From: JACJWR01 sp964474045
Lineage (GTDB): Bacteria; Actinomycetota; Actinomycetes; S36-B12; UBA10799
Reading direction: 5' to 3'
NCBI GenBank assembly: GCA_964474045.1
Contig: CAYYRC010000026.1
Coordinates: 1-29,280 of the forward strand
DNA: 29,280 nucleotides
The notes under the pieces were generated by a model. It made no database searches, was not told the DNA's origin, and saw only the letters and a list, made by a program, of their open reading frames with translations. Made by a program: the position numbers and the translations under genes. Of this stretch, positions 16,259 to 24,299 are shown one piece after another (positions within the stretch are counted from its first letter, which is position 1; each line of letters begins with the position of its first letter).

Positions 16259-17109
16259 GCGCCACCGGCAAGCTCTCGGGACCGGTCGCGAGCGGCCTCC
16301 ATGGCGGTGACGAACGCGGCACGCACCTTGTGGTCGTCCAGCTGGCGGATCGCAGCCACCGTGGTGCCCGCTGGCGAGCTGACGTTCTCCCGCAGCACGG
16401 TGGGGTGCTCGCCGGTCTCGCGCAGCATGGTCGCGGCCCCCACGAGCGTCTGCACCACGAGCTCGTTGGCCAGTGCCCGGGGCAGGCCCAGCAGCACGCC
16501 GGCCTCGATCATCGCCTCGACGACGTAGAAGATGTAGGCCGGTCCGGAGCCGGAGATCGCGGTGACGGCGTCCAGGTAGCCCTCGGGCACCTCGACCACC
16601 TTGCCGACCGAGCTCAGCAGCTGTGCCGCCCGGGCCAGGTGCGCGGCGTCGCAGGTCTGGCCGCCAGCCAGCGCCGACATCCCCTCGTCCACCAGCGCGG
16701 GGGTATTGGGCATCACGCGCACCACTGCGTGGCCGGGCGGCAGGTGGTCGGCGATGGTCGCGCAGGTGATGCCCGCGGCCAGCGAGATCACCAGCGAGTC
16801 CGGCTTGATGATGGGCGCGACCTCGGCCAGCAGGGCGGCCATGTCCTGCGGCTTGACAACCAGCAGCAGCGTGTCGGCGACGCGCGCGGCCGCGGCGTTG
16901 TCCAGCACGCGGACGCCGAAGCGGGCGCGGATCTGCTCGGCGCGGTCCGGGCGGCGCTCGGTGATGATGAGATCGTCGGCGGCGATGCCACTGCTCAGCA
17001 GCCCGCTGAGCAGCGCCTCGCCCATGACTCCCGCGCCGAACACGGCGATGGTGCCGGCGCCCGCGGCCGGCGTCTGGGCAGCCCCGTCAGCCTCGATGTC
17101 CTGGGCCAT
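16255..17109 (-). CDS. proC: Pyrroline-5-carboxylate reductase
   Basis: This 284-aa enzyme reduces P5C to proline with NAD(P)H, the last step of proline synthesis. The Rossmann motif FGAGVMGEA lies at 24-32, VKPQ at 85-88, the conserved RVMPNTPALV at 131-140, SGSGPAY at 186-192 and the C-terminal ENVSSPAGTTV near 241-251. The ATG at 17109 starts just two bases after the proline dehydrogenase stop; the longer frame upstream is a shadow of that gene. It overlaps the following deacetylase gene by four bases. All expected motifs are intact. Confidence 0.94.
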   Translation of the reverse strand: MAQDIEADGAAQTPAAGAGTIAVFGAGVMGEALLSGLLSSGIAADDLIITERRPDRAEQIRARFGVRVLDNAAAARVADTLLLVVKPQDMAALLAEVAPIIKPDSLVISLAAGITCATIADHLPPGHAVVRVMPNTPALVDEGMSALAGGQTCDAAHLARAAQLLSSVGKVVEVPEGYLDAVTAISGSGPAYIFYVVEAMIEAGVLLGLPRALANELVVQTLVGAATMLRETGEHPTVLRENVSSPAGTTVAAIRQLDDHKVRAAFVTAMEAARDRSRELAGGA

Positions 17110-17111
17110 GG

Positions 17112-18038
17112 TCAGCCCGAGCTCACCAGCGAGCGCAGGAAGAGGGTCATATTGGCCGGCTTCTCGGCCATGCGGCGCACCATGTAGCCGTACCACTCCT
17201 CGCCGTAGGGGACGTAGACGCGCATCTTCTCGCCCTGGGCCGCCAGCCGGCGCTGCTCCTCGGGGCGCACGCCGTGCAGCATCTGGTACTCGTAGTCGCC
17301 CCGCTGACGGTGTGCCCGCACCGCCAGGGCCTCAGCGATCTCGATCAGCCGCGGGTCGTGGCTGGCGATCATCGGGTAGCCCTGGCCGGCCATGAGGACC
17401 TTCATGCAGCGCACGTAGGACAGGTCCACGTCGGACCGGCTCTGGAACGCCACCGACTCCGGCTCGCGGTACGCCCCCTTGCACAGCCGCACCCGGGAGC
17501 CGGCGTAGGACAGGTCCCGGCAATCCGCCTCGGTGCGGTACAGGTACGCCTGCAGCACGGCGCCGGTCTGCGGGAAGTCCTGCCGCAGCGTGCGCAGGGT
17601 CTCCAGCGTCAGGTCGGTGGTGGTGTGGTCCTCCATGTCGAGGGTGACGGTGGTGCCCACGGCAGCTGCGGCCGACGCGATCACGTGCGCGTTCTCGGTG
17701 GCGATCCGCGGGCCGTCGGGCAGGGCCTGGCCGATTGCCGACAGCTTGACGGAGACTTCCGCGACCCCGGCCAGCCCGGCCTCGTCCAGGCCGCGCAGAA
17801 GGTCCAGGTAGGCGTCCCGGATGCCGTCGGCCTGCTCGATGCTGACCGTGTCCTCCCCCAGGTGGTCGATGGTGCTGAGCATGCCACCGTCGGCCAGCTC
17901 GGCGGCCACGCGCACCGCGTCGCCGGTGGTCTCGCCGGCCACGTAACGCTCCACCACCGATCGCGTCACGGGCGTGTTGGCGGCCAGGTTCTTCAGGCCT
18001 TCGCTGCGGGAGGCCATGAGCAGCGTCTGGCGGATCAT
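17112..18038 (-). CDS. Proline dehydrogenase (monofunctional)
   Basis: This 308-aa FAD enzyme oxidises proline to P5C and passes electrons to the respiratory chain. It carries the short-type PRODH barrel motifs: VSVKLSAIG (96-103, with Lys98), LDMEDH (133-138), QAYLYRT (163-169), RLCKGAYREP (184-193), ASHDPR (225-230), YQMLHGVRPE (251-260) and the proline-carboxylate binding pair Arg288-Arg289 in YGYMVRRM. The start ATG follows the TetR stop codon directly, with no gap. It is placed between its probable regulator and ProC, the enzyme of the reverse step. No P5C dehydrogenase gene is in the window. Confidence 0.93.
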   Translation of the reverse strand: MIRQTLLMASRSEGLKNLAANTPVTRSVVERYVAGETTGDAVRVAAELADGGMLSTIDHLGEDTVSIEQADGIRDAYLDLLRGLDEAGLAGVAEVSVKLSAIGQALPDGPRIATENAHVIASAAAAVGTTVTLDMEDHTTTDLTLETLRTLRQDFPQTGAVLQAYLYRTEADCRDLSYAGSRVRLCKGAYREPESVAFQSRSDVDLSYVRCMKVLMAGQGYPMIASHDPRLIEIAEALAVRAHRQRGDYEYQMLHGVRPEEQRRLAAQGEKMRVYVPYGEEWYGYMVRRMAEKPANMTLFLRSLVSSG

Positions 18039-18623
18039 CTAGGCAACTCCTCCGGGCAGCGGGATGGACGGGTCGAGCCAGGCCTGGATCGTCGGCGCCA
18101 CGATCTTGACGAGGTCGTCCTCGGGCATGGAGGCCAGCGGCTCCAGGCGCGTGATGTAGCGGTTGGCCGCGATCCCCACCAGGTAGCTCGAGATCAGCGA
18201 CACCCGGAGCCGTGCGTCGGGCACCCCGATGTAGCGCACCAGGCGGTCGATCATCGACTGCTCGATGAATGCCCGCAGGCCGGCGGTTGCCTTGGTGGAC
18301 GATGCGCCGGCCTTGAACAGGACGAGCAGGTCCTCGCGGCTCTCCTCGTCGGACAGCGTGTCCAGGGTGGCGCGGGTGAGACGCTCGCCCATGCCCTCCA
18401 AGCCGGGTGCGGCGAGCTCGGGCACCGCGGTCGCCGGGTCGAACGGCAGCTTCATCGCGGCGGCGAAGAGCTTCTCCTTGGACCCCCAGTAGCGGCTGAC
18501 AACCTCCGGCGCCACGCCGGCGGCGGCCGCGACCCCCTTGATCGTGGTGCGCACGTAGCCCTTGCTGCGGAAGGCGACGCGGGCGGAATCGAGCACCGCG
18601 TCGCGGACGTCATCAGAAGTCAT
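18039..18623 (-). CDS. TetR-family transcriptional regulator
   Basis: This 194-aa protein has an N-terminal TetR HTH (about 5-52): VLDSARVAFRSKGYVRTTIKGVAAAAGVAPEVVSRYWGSKEKLF, quoted in parts as ARVAFRSKGY and VVSRYWGSKEKLF. A helical ligand/dimer domain of about 140 residues follows. It is the first gene of a block with proline dehydrogenase, ProC and the deacetylase, so it probably controls this block. An 8+8 inverted repeat overlaps its start codon and would suit autoregulation. A -10-like TAGGGT six bases before the ATG suggests a leaderless mRNA. The inducer cannot be deduced; proline or P5C is a guess. Confidence 0.9.
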   Translation of the reverse strand: MTSDDVRDAVLDSARVAFRSKGYVRTTIKGVAAAAGVAPEVVSRYWGSKEKLFAAAMKLPFDPATAVPELAAPGLEGMGERLTRATLDTLSDEESREDLLVLFKAGASSTKATAGLRAFIEQSMIDRLVRYIGVPDARLRVSLISSYLVGIAANRYITRLEPLASMPEDDLVKIVAPTIQAWLDPSIPLPGGVA

Positions 18624-18643
18624 GGCCCAACCCTAGGGCCATG
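18621..18643. promoter_or_regulatory. Inverted repeat over the TetR start and -10 box, candidate operator
   Basis: The arms CATGGCCC (18621-18628) and GGGCCATG (18636-18643) are perfect complements around a 7-bp spacer that contains the putative -10 box TAGGGT (minus strand, 18635-18630). The left arm includes the TetR start codon. Its size and place suit a TetR-dimer operator. Confidence 0.5.
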
Positions 18644-18683
18644 TGGCCGTCCATGGGGGGCCGTCGAGGAGTCGCGACCGGGC

Positions 18684-19514
18684 TCAGGGCGCGACGAGGT
18701 GCAGCCGTGCGAAGGCCAGCGCCTCGGCCAGGTCCGACTCGCGGGCGGCTCGGTTGGGAGCCTTGCGGGTGGTGACCTCGACCACCACCGAACCGCTGAA
18801 GCCGCGCGCGGCCAGACCCTCCAGCAGCTCACCGCAGGGCTGGTTGCCGCGGCCTGGGATCAGGTGCTCGTCGCGTGAGCCGCCCGTGCCGTCGGCAAGG
18901 TGGATGTGGCTCAGGGAGTCGCCCAGGTCCTCGGCCATCGCGACGGCGTCGGTGCCGCTGACCGCCGTGTGGGACAAGTCGATCGTGGTGTGTGGGTAGT
19001 CCTCGTCCCGGTTGTCCCAGCCCGGGGCGTAGGCCGCGAGCTCGCGGGACCGCGCCCGCCACGGGTACATGTTCTCCACCGCGAAGCGCACGGCGGTCTC
19101 GTCGCCCATGCGCACCAGGCCGCGGACGAAGTCCCGGGCGTAGTCGCGCTGCCAGCGGAACGGCGGGTGCACGACGACCGTGTCGGCGCCCAGCTGCTCC
19201 GCCGCATCCTGGGCCTTGACGAGCTTCTCCCAGGGGTCGGTTCCCCAGACCCGCTGGGTGACCAGCAGACAGGGCGCGTGGACGGCCAGCACCGGTATCT
19301 CGTAGGTGTCCTGCAGGTGCTTGATGGCGTCGATGTCCTGGCTGACGGCGTCGGCCATCACCATGACCTCGACCCCGTCGTAGCCCAGCCGGCTGGCCAT
19401 CTCGAAAGCGGCTGCCGGGCTCTCCGGGTACACCGAGACCGTGGACAGCGCCACCTTGGCCGGGGCGGCCTTGGGCACGCCTCCGGCGCCAGCCGTGGTC
19501 GTCGGGGGGGTCAT
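18684..19514 (-). CDS. Sugar phosphate isomerase/epimerase-like TIM barrel protein
   Basis: This 276-aa protein belongs to the xylose-isomerase-like TIM barrel (AP endonuclease 2) superfamily. Likely metal-site residues follow the family pattern: Glu49 (DGVEVMVM), His79 (AVHAP), His116 (VVHPP), Glu147 (VENMYPW), Asp179 (TIDLSH), His205 (HIHLADG), His217 in EHLIPGRG and Glu246 (VVVEV). It corresponds in gene order to M. tuberculosis Rv0498. The ATG at 19514 overlaps the ATPase stop by four bases (ATGA). The exact reaction is not known for this group; sugar phosphate isomerisation is the default name. Confidence 0.85.
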   Translation of the reverse strand: MTPPTTTAGAGGVPKAAPAKVALSTVSVYPESPAAAFEMASRLGYDGVEVMVMADAVSQDIDAIKHLQDTYEIPVLAVHAPCLLVTQRVWGTDPWEKLVKAQDAAEQLGADTVVVHPPFRWQRDYARDFVRGLVRMGDETAVRFAVENMYPWRARSRELAAYAPGWDNRDEDYPHTTIDLSHTAVSGTDAVAMAEDLGDSLSHIHLADGTGGSRDEHLIPGRGNQPCGELLEGLAARGFSGSVVVEVTTRKAPNRAARESDLAEALAFARLHLVAP

Positions 19515-22003
19515 GCGCTGTCCTTCAACTTGTCGGTGCGGTCGGACGGTCCGGTCCCGTGGGCTCCGGCGGCCGTGGTCGAGTGCCTCCGGCTGGGCGC
19601 CTCCAGCGGCGCCCCGGGCTCGCCGGGCGCAGCCAGGCTCGGTTCCAGCCGTGGGCCAAGCGTACGGCTGACGATGATGAGCAGAACCGCCCCCACCGCC
19701 CCCAGCGCGACCGCGATGGAGGTCTTGGCGTCGTCGTCCAGGCGGAAGGCGAAGAAGTCGGCCAGCCACGGGATGAACAGGAAGCCCAGGAAGGCGACCC
19801 CCATCGCCACCACGATCAGCAGCCGGAAGCCCACCAGCGGCCGCGCGATCATCGCCAGCACGGTCATCGAGATGATGAACAGCGTGATAGCCGCGGAGGT
19901 GCGCGCCGACTGCACCGGCAGGCCCCGCCACAGCGCCAGCGCGTAGGACGCGAACGACATCACGCCGCAGATGATGCCCGCGGGCACGGCGAACACCAGC
20001 ACCCGCCGGAAGAAGCCAGGGGCGAACCGGCGGGTGTTGGGCATGAGCGCCAGGAAGAAGGCCGGCACGCCGATCGTCAGCCAGGTGATGACGGTCAGAT
20101 GCCTCGGCAGGAAGACGAACTCCACCTCGAAGATCGACGTCAGTGTGAACACCACGACCAGCAGGCTGAGCACGGCGGAGTAGAAGCTCTTCGTCAGGAA
20201 CAGCGAGCTGACCCGCTCGATGTTGCCCAGCACCCGCCGACCCTCGGCGACCACTGAGGGCATGACCGCGAAAGAGTTGTCCAGCAGCACGATCTGGGCC
20301 ACCGCCCGGGTGGCCGCCGCACCCGACCCCATGGCGATGCCGAGGTCGGAGTCCTTCAGCGCGAGCACGTCGTTGACACCGTCGCCGGTCATGGCCACGG
20401 TGTGCCCGCGGGACTGCAGCGCCTTGACCATGGCGCGCTTCTGCGCCGGCGTGACCCGGCCGAAGACTCCGTGGGACTCCAGCACGCCGGCCAACTCCTC
20501 GGTGTCCGTCGGCAGCTCGCGGGCATCGAAGGGATCATCGGCGCGGGGGATGCCGGCGGCCGCGGCGATCGCGCCCACGGTCACCGGGTTGTCGCCGGAG
20601 ATCACCTTGACCTGCACGTCCTGATCCAGGAAGTACGCCACCGTGCCGGCCGCGTCCGGGCGCAGCTGCTGGTCGATGCTCACCAGCGCCACCGGCACGA
20701 CCTGGCCGGCACCGTCCTCTGCACTCGGGGGCGCCGACCCGACGGAGCGTCCCAGCAGCAGCACCCGTGCCCCGCTGGCCGCGAGCCCGTCGGCGCGGGG
20801 GCGCACCGGCGAATCCGCGTCGAGCAGCATCTCCGGGGCGCCCAACACCCAGCTGCCGTGGTCGGCGAAGGTCGCCGCGGACCACTTGCGGGCGCTGGAG
20901 AAGGGCACCGTCCCGACCAGCTGCCAGCCCGGGTCCGGGTAGGCCGCGGCCACCGCCGCCAGGGTCGGGTTGGGGCTGTCCTCAGAACCGCCCAGGGCGC
21001 CCAGAGCGGCTGTTGCGGCGGCCGACTCGTCCAGTTCCACGAGCTCCTGCACCGACATGCCCGGCTCGGTCAGGGTGCCGGTCTTGTCGACGCACACCAC
21101 GTCAACGCGGGCCAGCACCTCGACGGCCGGCATCTCCTGCACCAGCGTGCGCTGCTGGCCCAGCCGGACAACGGCGACCGCCATGGCCACGGACGTGAGC
21201 AGCACCAGGCCCTCGGGAACCATCGTCACCACACCGGCCACGGTGCCCGAGAGCGCCTCCTGCCAGTTGGGGCTGGCCCGCATCTGCGAGATGAACAGCA
21301 GGATGCCCAGCGGGATGAGCACGTAGCTCATGATCCGCACGAACCGCATGATGGAGTCCATCAGCTCGCTGCGGGTGACCGTGAACTTGCGCGCCTCGGC
21401 CGCCAGCTTGGTGGCGTAGGCGTCCGCGCCGACGCGGTTGGCGCGCATGAGCCCGGAACCCGCGACGATGAACGAGCCGCTCAACACCTCCTCGCCGGGA
21501 TGCTTGGCCACCGGGTCGGCCTCGCCGGTGAGCAGTGACTCGTCCGCCTCCAGCCCGCTGCCGGCGAGCACCTGGCCGTCGACCACCACCTGGTCGCCGA
21601 TCCGCAGCTCCACGACGTCATCGAGCACGACCTCGCCGGGGCGCACCTCGACCGCCACCCCGTCGCGCCGGACGACCGGCTTGGCCTCGCCCACCACCGA
21701 CAGCTTCTCGAGGGTCCGCTTGGCGCGGTACTCCTGGATGATGCCGATCGCCGAGTTGAAGATGATCACGAGGCCGAAGAGCGAGTCCTGGATCGGCGCC
21801 TGGGCGATGATCATCAGCGCCCACATAGTGCCGATGACCAGGTTGAACGAGGTGAAGACGTTCTCGCGGAAGATGCTGGCCAGGCTGCGGCTGTTGGGGT
21901 TCGGGGCGGCGTTCACCTGCCCCGCGCTGACCCGCTGGGCCACCTCCGCGCCGGTCAGGCCCACGGTGTCGGCGACGACGCCGCCGGCTGTCGGGTCCGT
22001 CAC
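19511..22003 (-). CDS. P-type cation-transporting ATPase (CtpE-like, probably Ca2+)
   Basis: This 830-aa pump has all P-type motifs: TGE at 159-161 (actuator domain), the ion-site PEGL at 263-266, phosphorylation site DKTGT at 306-310, the nucleotide-domain KWSA at 373-376, and TGDGVND at 539-545. About ten transmembrane helices are predicted, with a Pro/Ser-rich C-terminal cytoplasmic tail. No N-terminal heavy-metal domain or CPC motif is present, which rules out the Cu/Zn class. The pattern matches M. tuberculosis CtpE (Rv0908), reported to move Ca2+. A GTG start at 22003 overlaps the Ppx stop (GTGA). It is coupled on both sides by 4-nt overlaps. Confidence 0.9.
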   Translation of the reverse strand: MTDPTAGGVVADTVGLTGAEVAQRVSAGQVNAAPNPNSRSLASIFRENVFTSFNLVIGTMWALMIIAQAPIQDSLFGLVIIFNSAIGIIQEYRAKRTLEKLSVVGEAKPVVRRDGVAVEVRPGEVVLDDVVELRIGDQVVVDGQVLAGSGLEADESLLTGEADPVAKHPGEEVLSGSFIVAGSGLMRANRVGADAYATKLAAEARKFTVTRSELMDSIMRFVRIMSYVLIPLGILLFISQMRASPNWQEALSGTVAGVVTMVPEGLVLLTSVAMAVAVVRLGQQRTLVQEMPAVEVLARVDVVCVDKTGTLTEPGMSVQELVELDESAAATAALGALGGSEDSPNPTLAAVAAAYPDPGWQLVGTVPFSSARKWSAATFADHGSWVLGAPEMLLDADSPVRPRADGLAASGARVLLLGRSVGSAPPSAEDGAGQVVPVALVSIDQQLRPDAAGTVAYFLDQDVQVKVISGDNPVTVGAIAAAAGIPRADDPFDARELPTDTEELAGVLESHGVFGRVTPAQKRAMVKALQSRGHTVAMTGDGVNDVLALKDSDLGIAMGSGAAATRAVAQIVLLDNSFAVMPSVVAEGRRVLGNIERVSSLFLTKSFYSAVLSLLVVVFTLTSIFEVEFVFLPRHLTVITWLTIGVPAFFLALMPNTRRFAPGFFRRVLVFAVPAGIICGVMSFASYALALWRGLPVQSARTSAAITLFIISMTVLAMIARPLVGFRLLIVVAMGVAFLGFLFIPWLADFFAFRLDDDAKTSIAVALGAVGAVLLIIVSRTLGPRLEPSLAAPGEPGAPLEAPSRRHSTTAAGAHGTGPSDRTDKLKDSA

Positions 22004-22929
22004 TCGTCAAGTCCGTCCATGCGGCGCAGGATGACGCCCTCGCGCAGCGCCCAGGGGCACAGCACGAACTCGTCGTGGCCGAACAGGTCCATGGCCGCCT
22101 CGGCCACCAGCGCCCCGGCCACCAGCTGCCCGGCGCGTCCGGTGGACACCCCCGGCAACGCCGTGCGCTCGGCGAGCGACATCGCCTCGATCTTCGGCAG
22201 CCACTCGCCGATGCCCTCACGGGTGAGGACCCGGCGCACGTAAGGACCCTCGGCCGACGGGGCGGCGCCGGTGATGCGCGCCAGCTGGCGGAACGTCTTG
22301 GAGGTGGCCACGGCCAGGTCCGGCGGCCCCAGCCGGTCGATGCTGCTCACCACGTCCGCCATCTCGGTGCGGATGAGGCGGCGCAGGGCGCGGACCTCCT
22401 CGGGGTCCGCCGGCGCGCCGGAGATGTGCGCACGGGTGAGTCGGCCCGCGCCGAGCTCCAGCGAGATCGCGTCGTCGGGCTCCTCGTCGGAGCCCACGGC
22501 GATCTCCAGCGAGCCGCCACCGATGTCGAACACGATGAGGCGTCCGCTGCTCCAGCCGAACCAGCGGCGCACCGCCAGGAACGTCAGGCGACCCTCGTCC
22601 TCGCCGCTGAGCAGCTCCAGCCGCACGCCGGTGGCGTCGTGGACCTGGTCGATCACCTGCTCGCCGTTGGGCGCCTCCCGGATCGCCGACGTGGCGAAGC
22701 CCATGATGGACGCCACCCCGGCGTCCTCGGCGACCGCGAGCGACTCCGACACGAAGCCGCTGAGCTTCGCTGCCCCCTCGGCCGAGATGTTGCCGCGGGC
22801 GTCGAGCGACTCCGCGAGGCGCAGCTCGATCTTGTGGCTGTGGGCTGGCACGGGTGCGCCGCCGTGGCGGGCATCCACGATCAACAGGTGGACGGTGTTG
22901 GAACCGACGTCCAAGACTCCGAGGCGCAC
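22000..22929 (-). CDS. Ppx/GppA family exopolyphosphatase / pppGpp phosphohydrolase
   Basis: This 309-aa protein has the actin-like ATPase fold of the Ppx/GppA family: DVGSNTVHL (7-15), ATSAIREAPN (79-88) with the conserved Arg-Glu, GEDEGRLTF (109-117), DIGGGS (135-140) and LELGAGRLT (157-165). It is the short single-module form, like M. tuberculosis Rv0496, that splits polyphosphate or pppGpp. It heads a three-gene operon with the P-type ATPase and the isomerase-like gene. The GTG start stands six bases behind TAGCGT with no Shine-Dalgarno, which suits a leaderless mRNA. Confidence 0.9.
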   Translation of the reverse strand: MRLGVLDVGSNTVHLLIVDARHGGAPVPAHSHKIELRLAESLDARGNISAEGAAKLSGFVSESLAVAEDAGVASIMGFATSAIREAPNGEQVIDQVHDATGVRLELLSGEDEGRLTFLAVRRWFGWSSGRLIVFDIGGGSLEIAVGSDEEPDDAISLELGAGRLTRAHISGAPADPEEVRALRRLIRTEMADVVSSIDRLGPPDLAVATSKTFRQLARITGAAPSAEGPYVRRVLTREGIGEWLPKIEAMSLAERTALPGVSTGRAGQLVAGALVAEAAMDLFGHDEFVLCPWALREGVILRRMDGLDE

Positions 22930-22935
22930 GCCGCA

Positions 22936-22941
22936 ACGCTA
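22936..22941 (-). promoter_or_regulatory. Putative -10 box of the Ppx/GppA operon
   Basis: TAGCGT on the minus strand, six bases before the GTG start, fits the TANNNT leaderless spacing. No clear -35 box is seen. Confidence 0.4.
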
Positions 22942-22969
22942 CCGGTAAGCGCGACGGCGCGCCGACGCC

Positions 22970-24145
22970 TCAGGCAGCCCGGAAGTAGCCGGTCACGTCG
23001 ATGATCACCTGGACGGCCGACGTGTTGGCCCAGGCCCGCAGGCTGCGGGTGCCCGGGTTGAGCGTCGTGACCATGCCGTTGGCGATGGACTGGTTGGCCT
23101 GGAAATTGATGGCCGAGGCCGTGAAGTTGAGCGCCCCGCCGGGGGCCAACGCCACCCATCCCGGACCGTTCGATCCGGTGACGGTCAGGTTGATGGCGAC
23201 AGCCATGGTGTTCGCCGGGACCAGGTTGGCCGTCGTGACCGCGCCGGTGACGGGGTCGCGGGCATCGGCGACGCTGATGTTGCGTGGCGTGCCCGGAGCC
23301 AGCGGCGCTCCGGCCGAGGGTTGCGGGCAGCGCGAGTCGTAGACGCGGGTCGGCTTGATCGGAACGAAGCCGCCAGCGGAGTCCTCGGACGCCAGCAGCC
23401 GCCAGCGGCCCGGAGAACCACCGTGCACGCACACCCACAACGAGCCGTCGGCCGGCGCGACCAGCTGACCCACCGCATACGGGCCACCCACGGGCGGTCC
23501 GGCCGGGACGTCTCGGTTGTCCAGCCAGAGGGCAGGGCCGGTGGACGACGTAGCGTGCACTCCCGCGCCGCTGCCGGAGCGGCCGTGGGCGCCGGCCCCG
23601 GAGACCGCGTCCCCCACCACTCCGCTGCCCGTGCCCACCGCCTGGCCGTAGACGCCGAACCAGTCGCGGGCGTAGCCGTAGACGCCGTGGCTGCCGCGGG
23701 AGTTCCCATAGACCGCGGCGCCAGTGTCCGAGGTCGCGCGGAGCCCCGGGCCGCTGGAGGTGTTGTCGGCGAGGAGTGTCCCGGCCACGGTGTTGGACGA
23801 GAGGAGCTGGGTCGAGGTCGCGCCGGCGTCGTTGCTGGCGCCGAACTGCATCGCGCCGGTGGTGGCGGCGGCCGGGGAGGCTCCCGCGGCAACCCCTGCG
23901 ACGGCACCGGCGGCCGCGCCGACGCCGCCCAGCAGCAGGGCCCGGCGGGACCAATGCGCAGGTCCGGGTTGCGCCGGCGGCGCCTCCGCAAGCGGCCGGG
24001 GCTGGCCGGACCCGGCCTCCAACCGGGCGATGCGGTCGGCGTCCGCCGCCCGTTGCCGCTCCAGCTCGGCGATCCGCGCGTCCGAGTCCGCCCGCAAGGT
24101 CGCCAGCTCCGCCCGCAACTGCGCGATCACGTCTTCGTTCGCCAT
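22970..24145 (-). CDS. Coiled-coil, Tat-like secreted or anchored surface protein with G-rich repeats
   Basis: This 391-aa protein is a mosaic. Residues 1-44 form a charged coiled coil (VIAQLRAELATLRADSDARI and on). A Pro-rich linker follows, then a twin-Arg motif WSRRALLLGG (65-74) with a hydrophobic core ending in Ala-x-Ala near residue 94. Residues about 140-200 hold short Gly repeats around AVYG, GVYG, GVYG, GVVG and GAHG. A C-terminal beta domain (about 260-391), from RVYDSR to VIIDVTGYFR, is a domain common in secreted actinobacterial proteins. The second of two ATGs (24145) is chosen because GGAGGT lies eight bases before it; the first is only two bases away. Function unknown; a surface or spore-coat role is possible. 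Confidence 0.75.
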   Translation of the reverse strand: MANEDVIAQLRAELATLRADSDARIAELERQRAADADRIARLEAGSGQPRPLAEAPPAQPGPAHWSRRALLLGGVGAAAGAVAGVAAGASPAAATTGAMQFGASNDAGATSTQLLSSNTVAGTLLADNTSSGPGLRATSDTGAAVYGNSRGSHGVYGYARDWFGVYGQAVGTGSGVVGDAVSGAGAHGRSGSGAGVHATSSTGPALWLDNRDVPAGPPVGGPYAVGQLVAPADGSLWVCVHGGSPGRWRLLASEDSAGGFVPIKPTRVYDSRCPQPSAGAPLAPGTPRNISVADARDPVTGAVTTANLVPANTMAVAINLTVTGSNGPGWVALAPGGALNFTASAINFQANQSIANGMVTTLNPGTRSLRAWANTSAVQVIIDVTGYFRAA

Positions 24146-24153
24146 CGCCATCG

Positions 24154-24159
24154 ACCTCC
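24154..24159 (-). promoter_or_regulatory. Shine-Dalgarno deciding the start of the coiled-coil surface protein
   Basis: GGAGGT on the minus strand ends eight bases before the ATG at 24145, and only two bases before the in-frame ATG at 24151. The spacing favours the downstream start. Confidence 0.6.
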
Positions 24160-24262
24160 AGCGCGCCGCGGCGGGTCGACACCCATGCGTGCCGACCAAC
24201 GCCTCAGCGTCACGTTAGACCCCGACGGCCAGCCGTGGCATGGGACTTCCGGCCAGATCGTC

Positions 24263-24284
24263 CCCTGGCGCCGAGGCGCCAGGG
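24263..24284. promoter_or_regulatory. 22-bp palindrome in the promoter of the cysteine-cluster gene
   Basis: Arms CCCTGGCGCC and GGCGCCAGGG pair perfectly around a 2-bp centre. The element sits directly upstream of the -10-like TAGGCT at 24287, where a repressor would block RNA polymerase. A transcript hairpin is less likely because it lies upstream of the expected start site of the plus-strand gene. Confidence 0.45.
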
Positions 24285-24286
24285 CC

Positions 24287-24292
24287 TAGGCT
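24287..24292 (+). promoter_or_regulatory. Putative -10 box of the cysteine-cluster gene
   Basis: TAGGCT stands seven bases before the GTG at 24300, with no Shine-Dalgarno, again suggesting a leaderless mRNA. Confidence 0.45.
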
Positions 24293-24299
24293 GACGGAC

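Noticed and set aside
17274..18878. 534-codon plus-strand frame over the TetR and proline dehydrogenase genes
   Set aside because: Composition is dominated by Arg, Gly, His and Val with no motif, while the minus-strand genes are clear.
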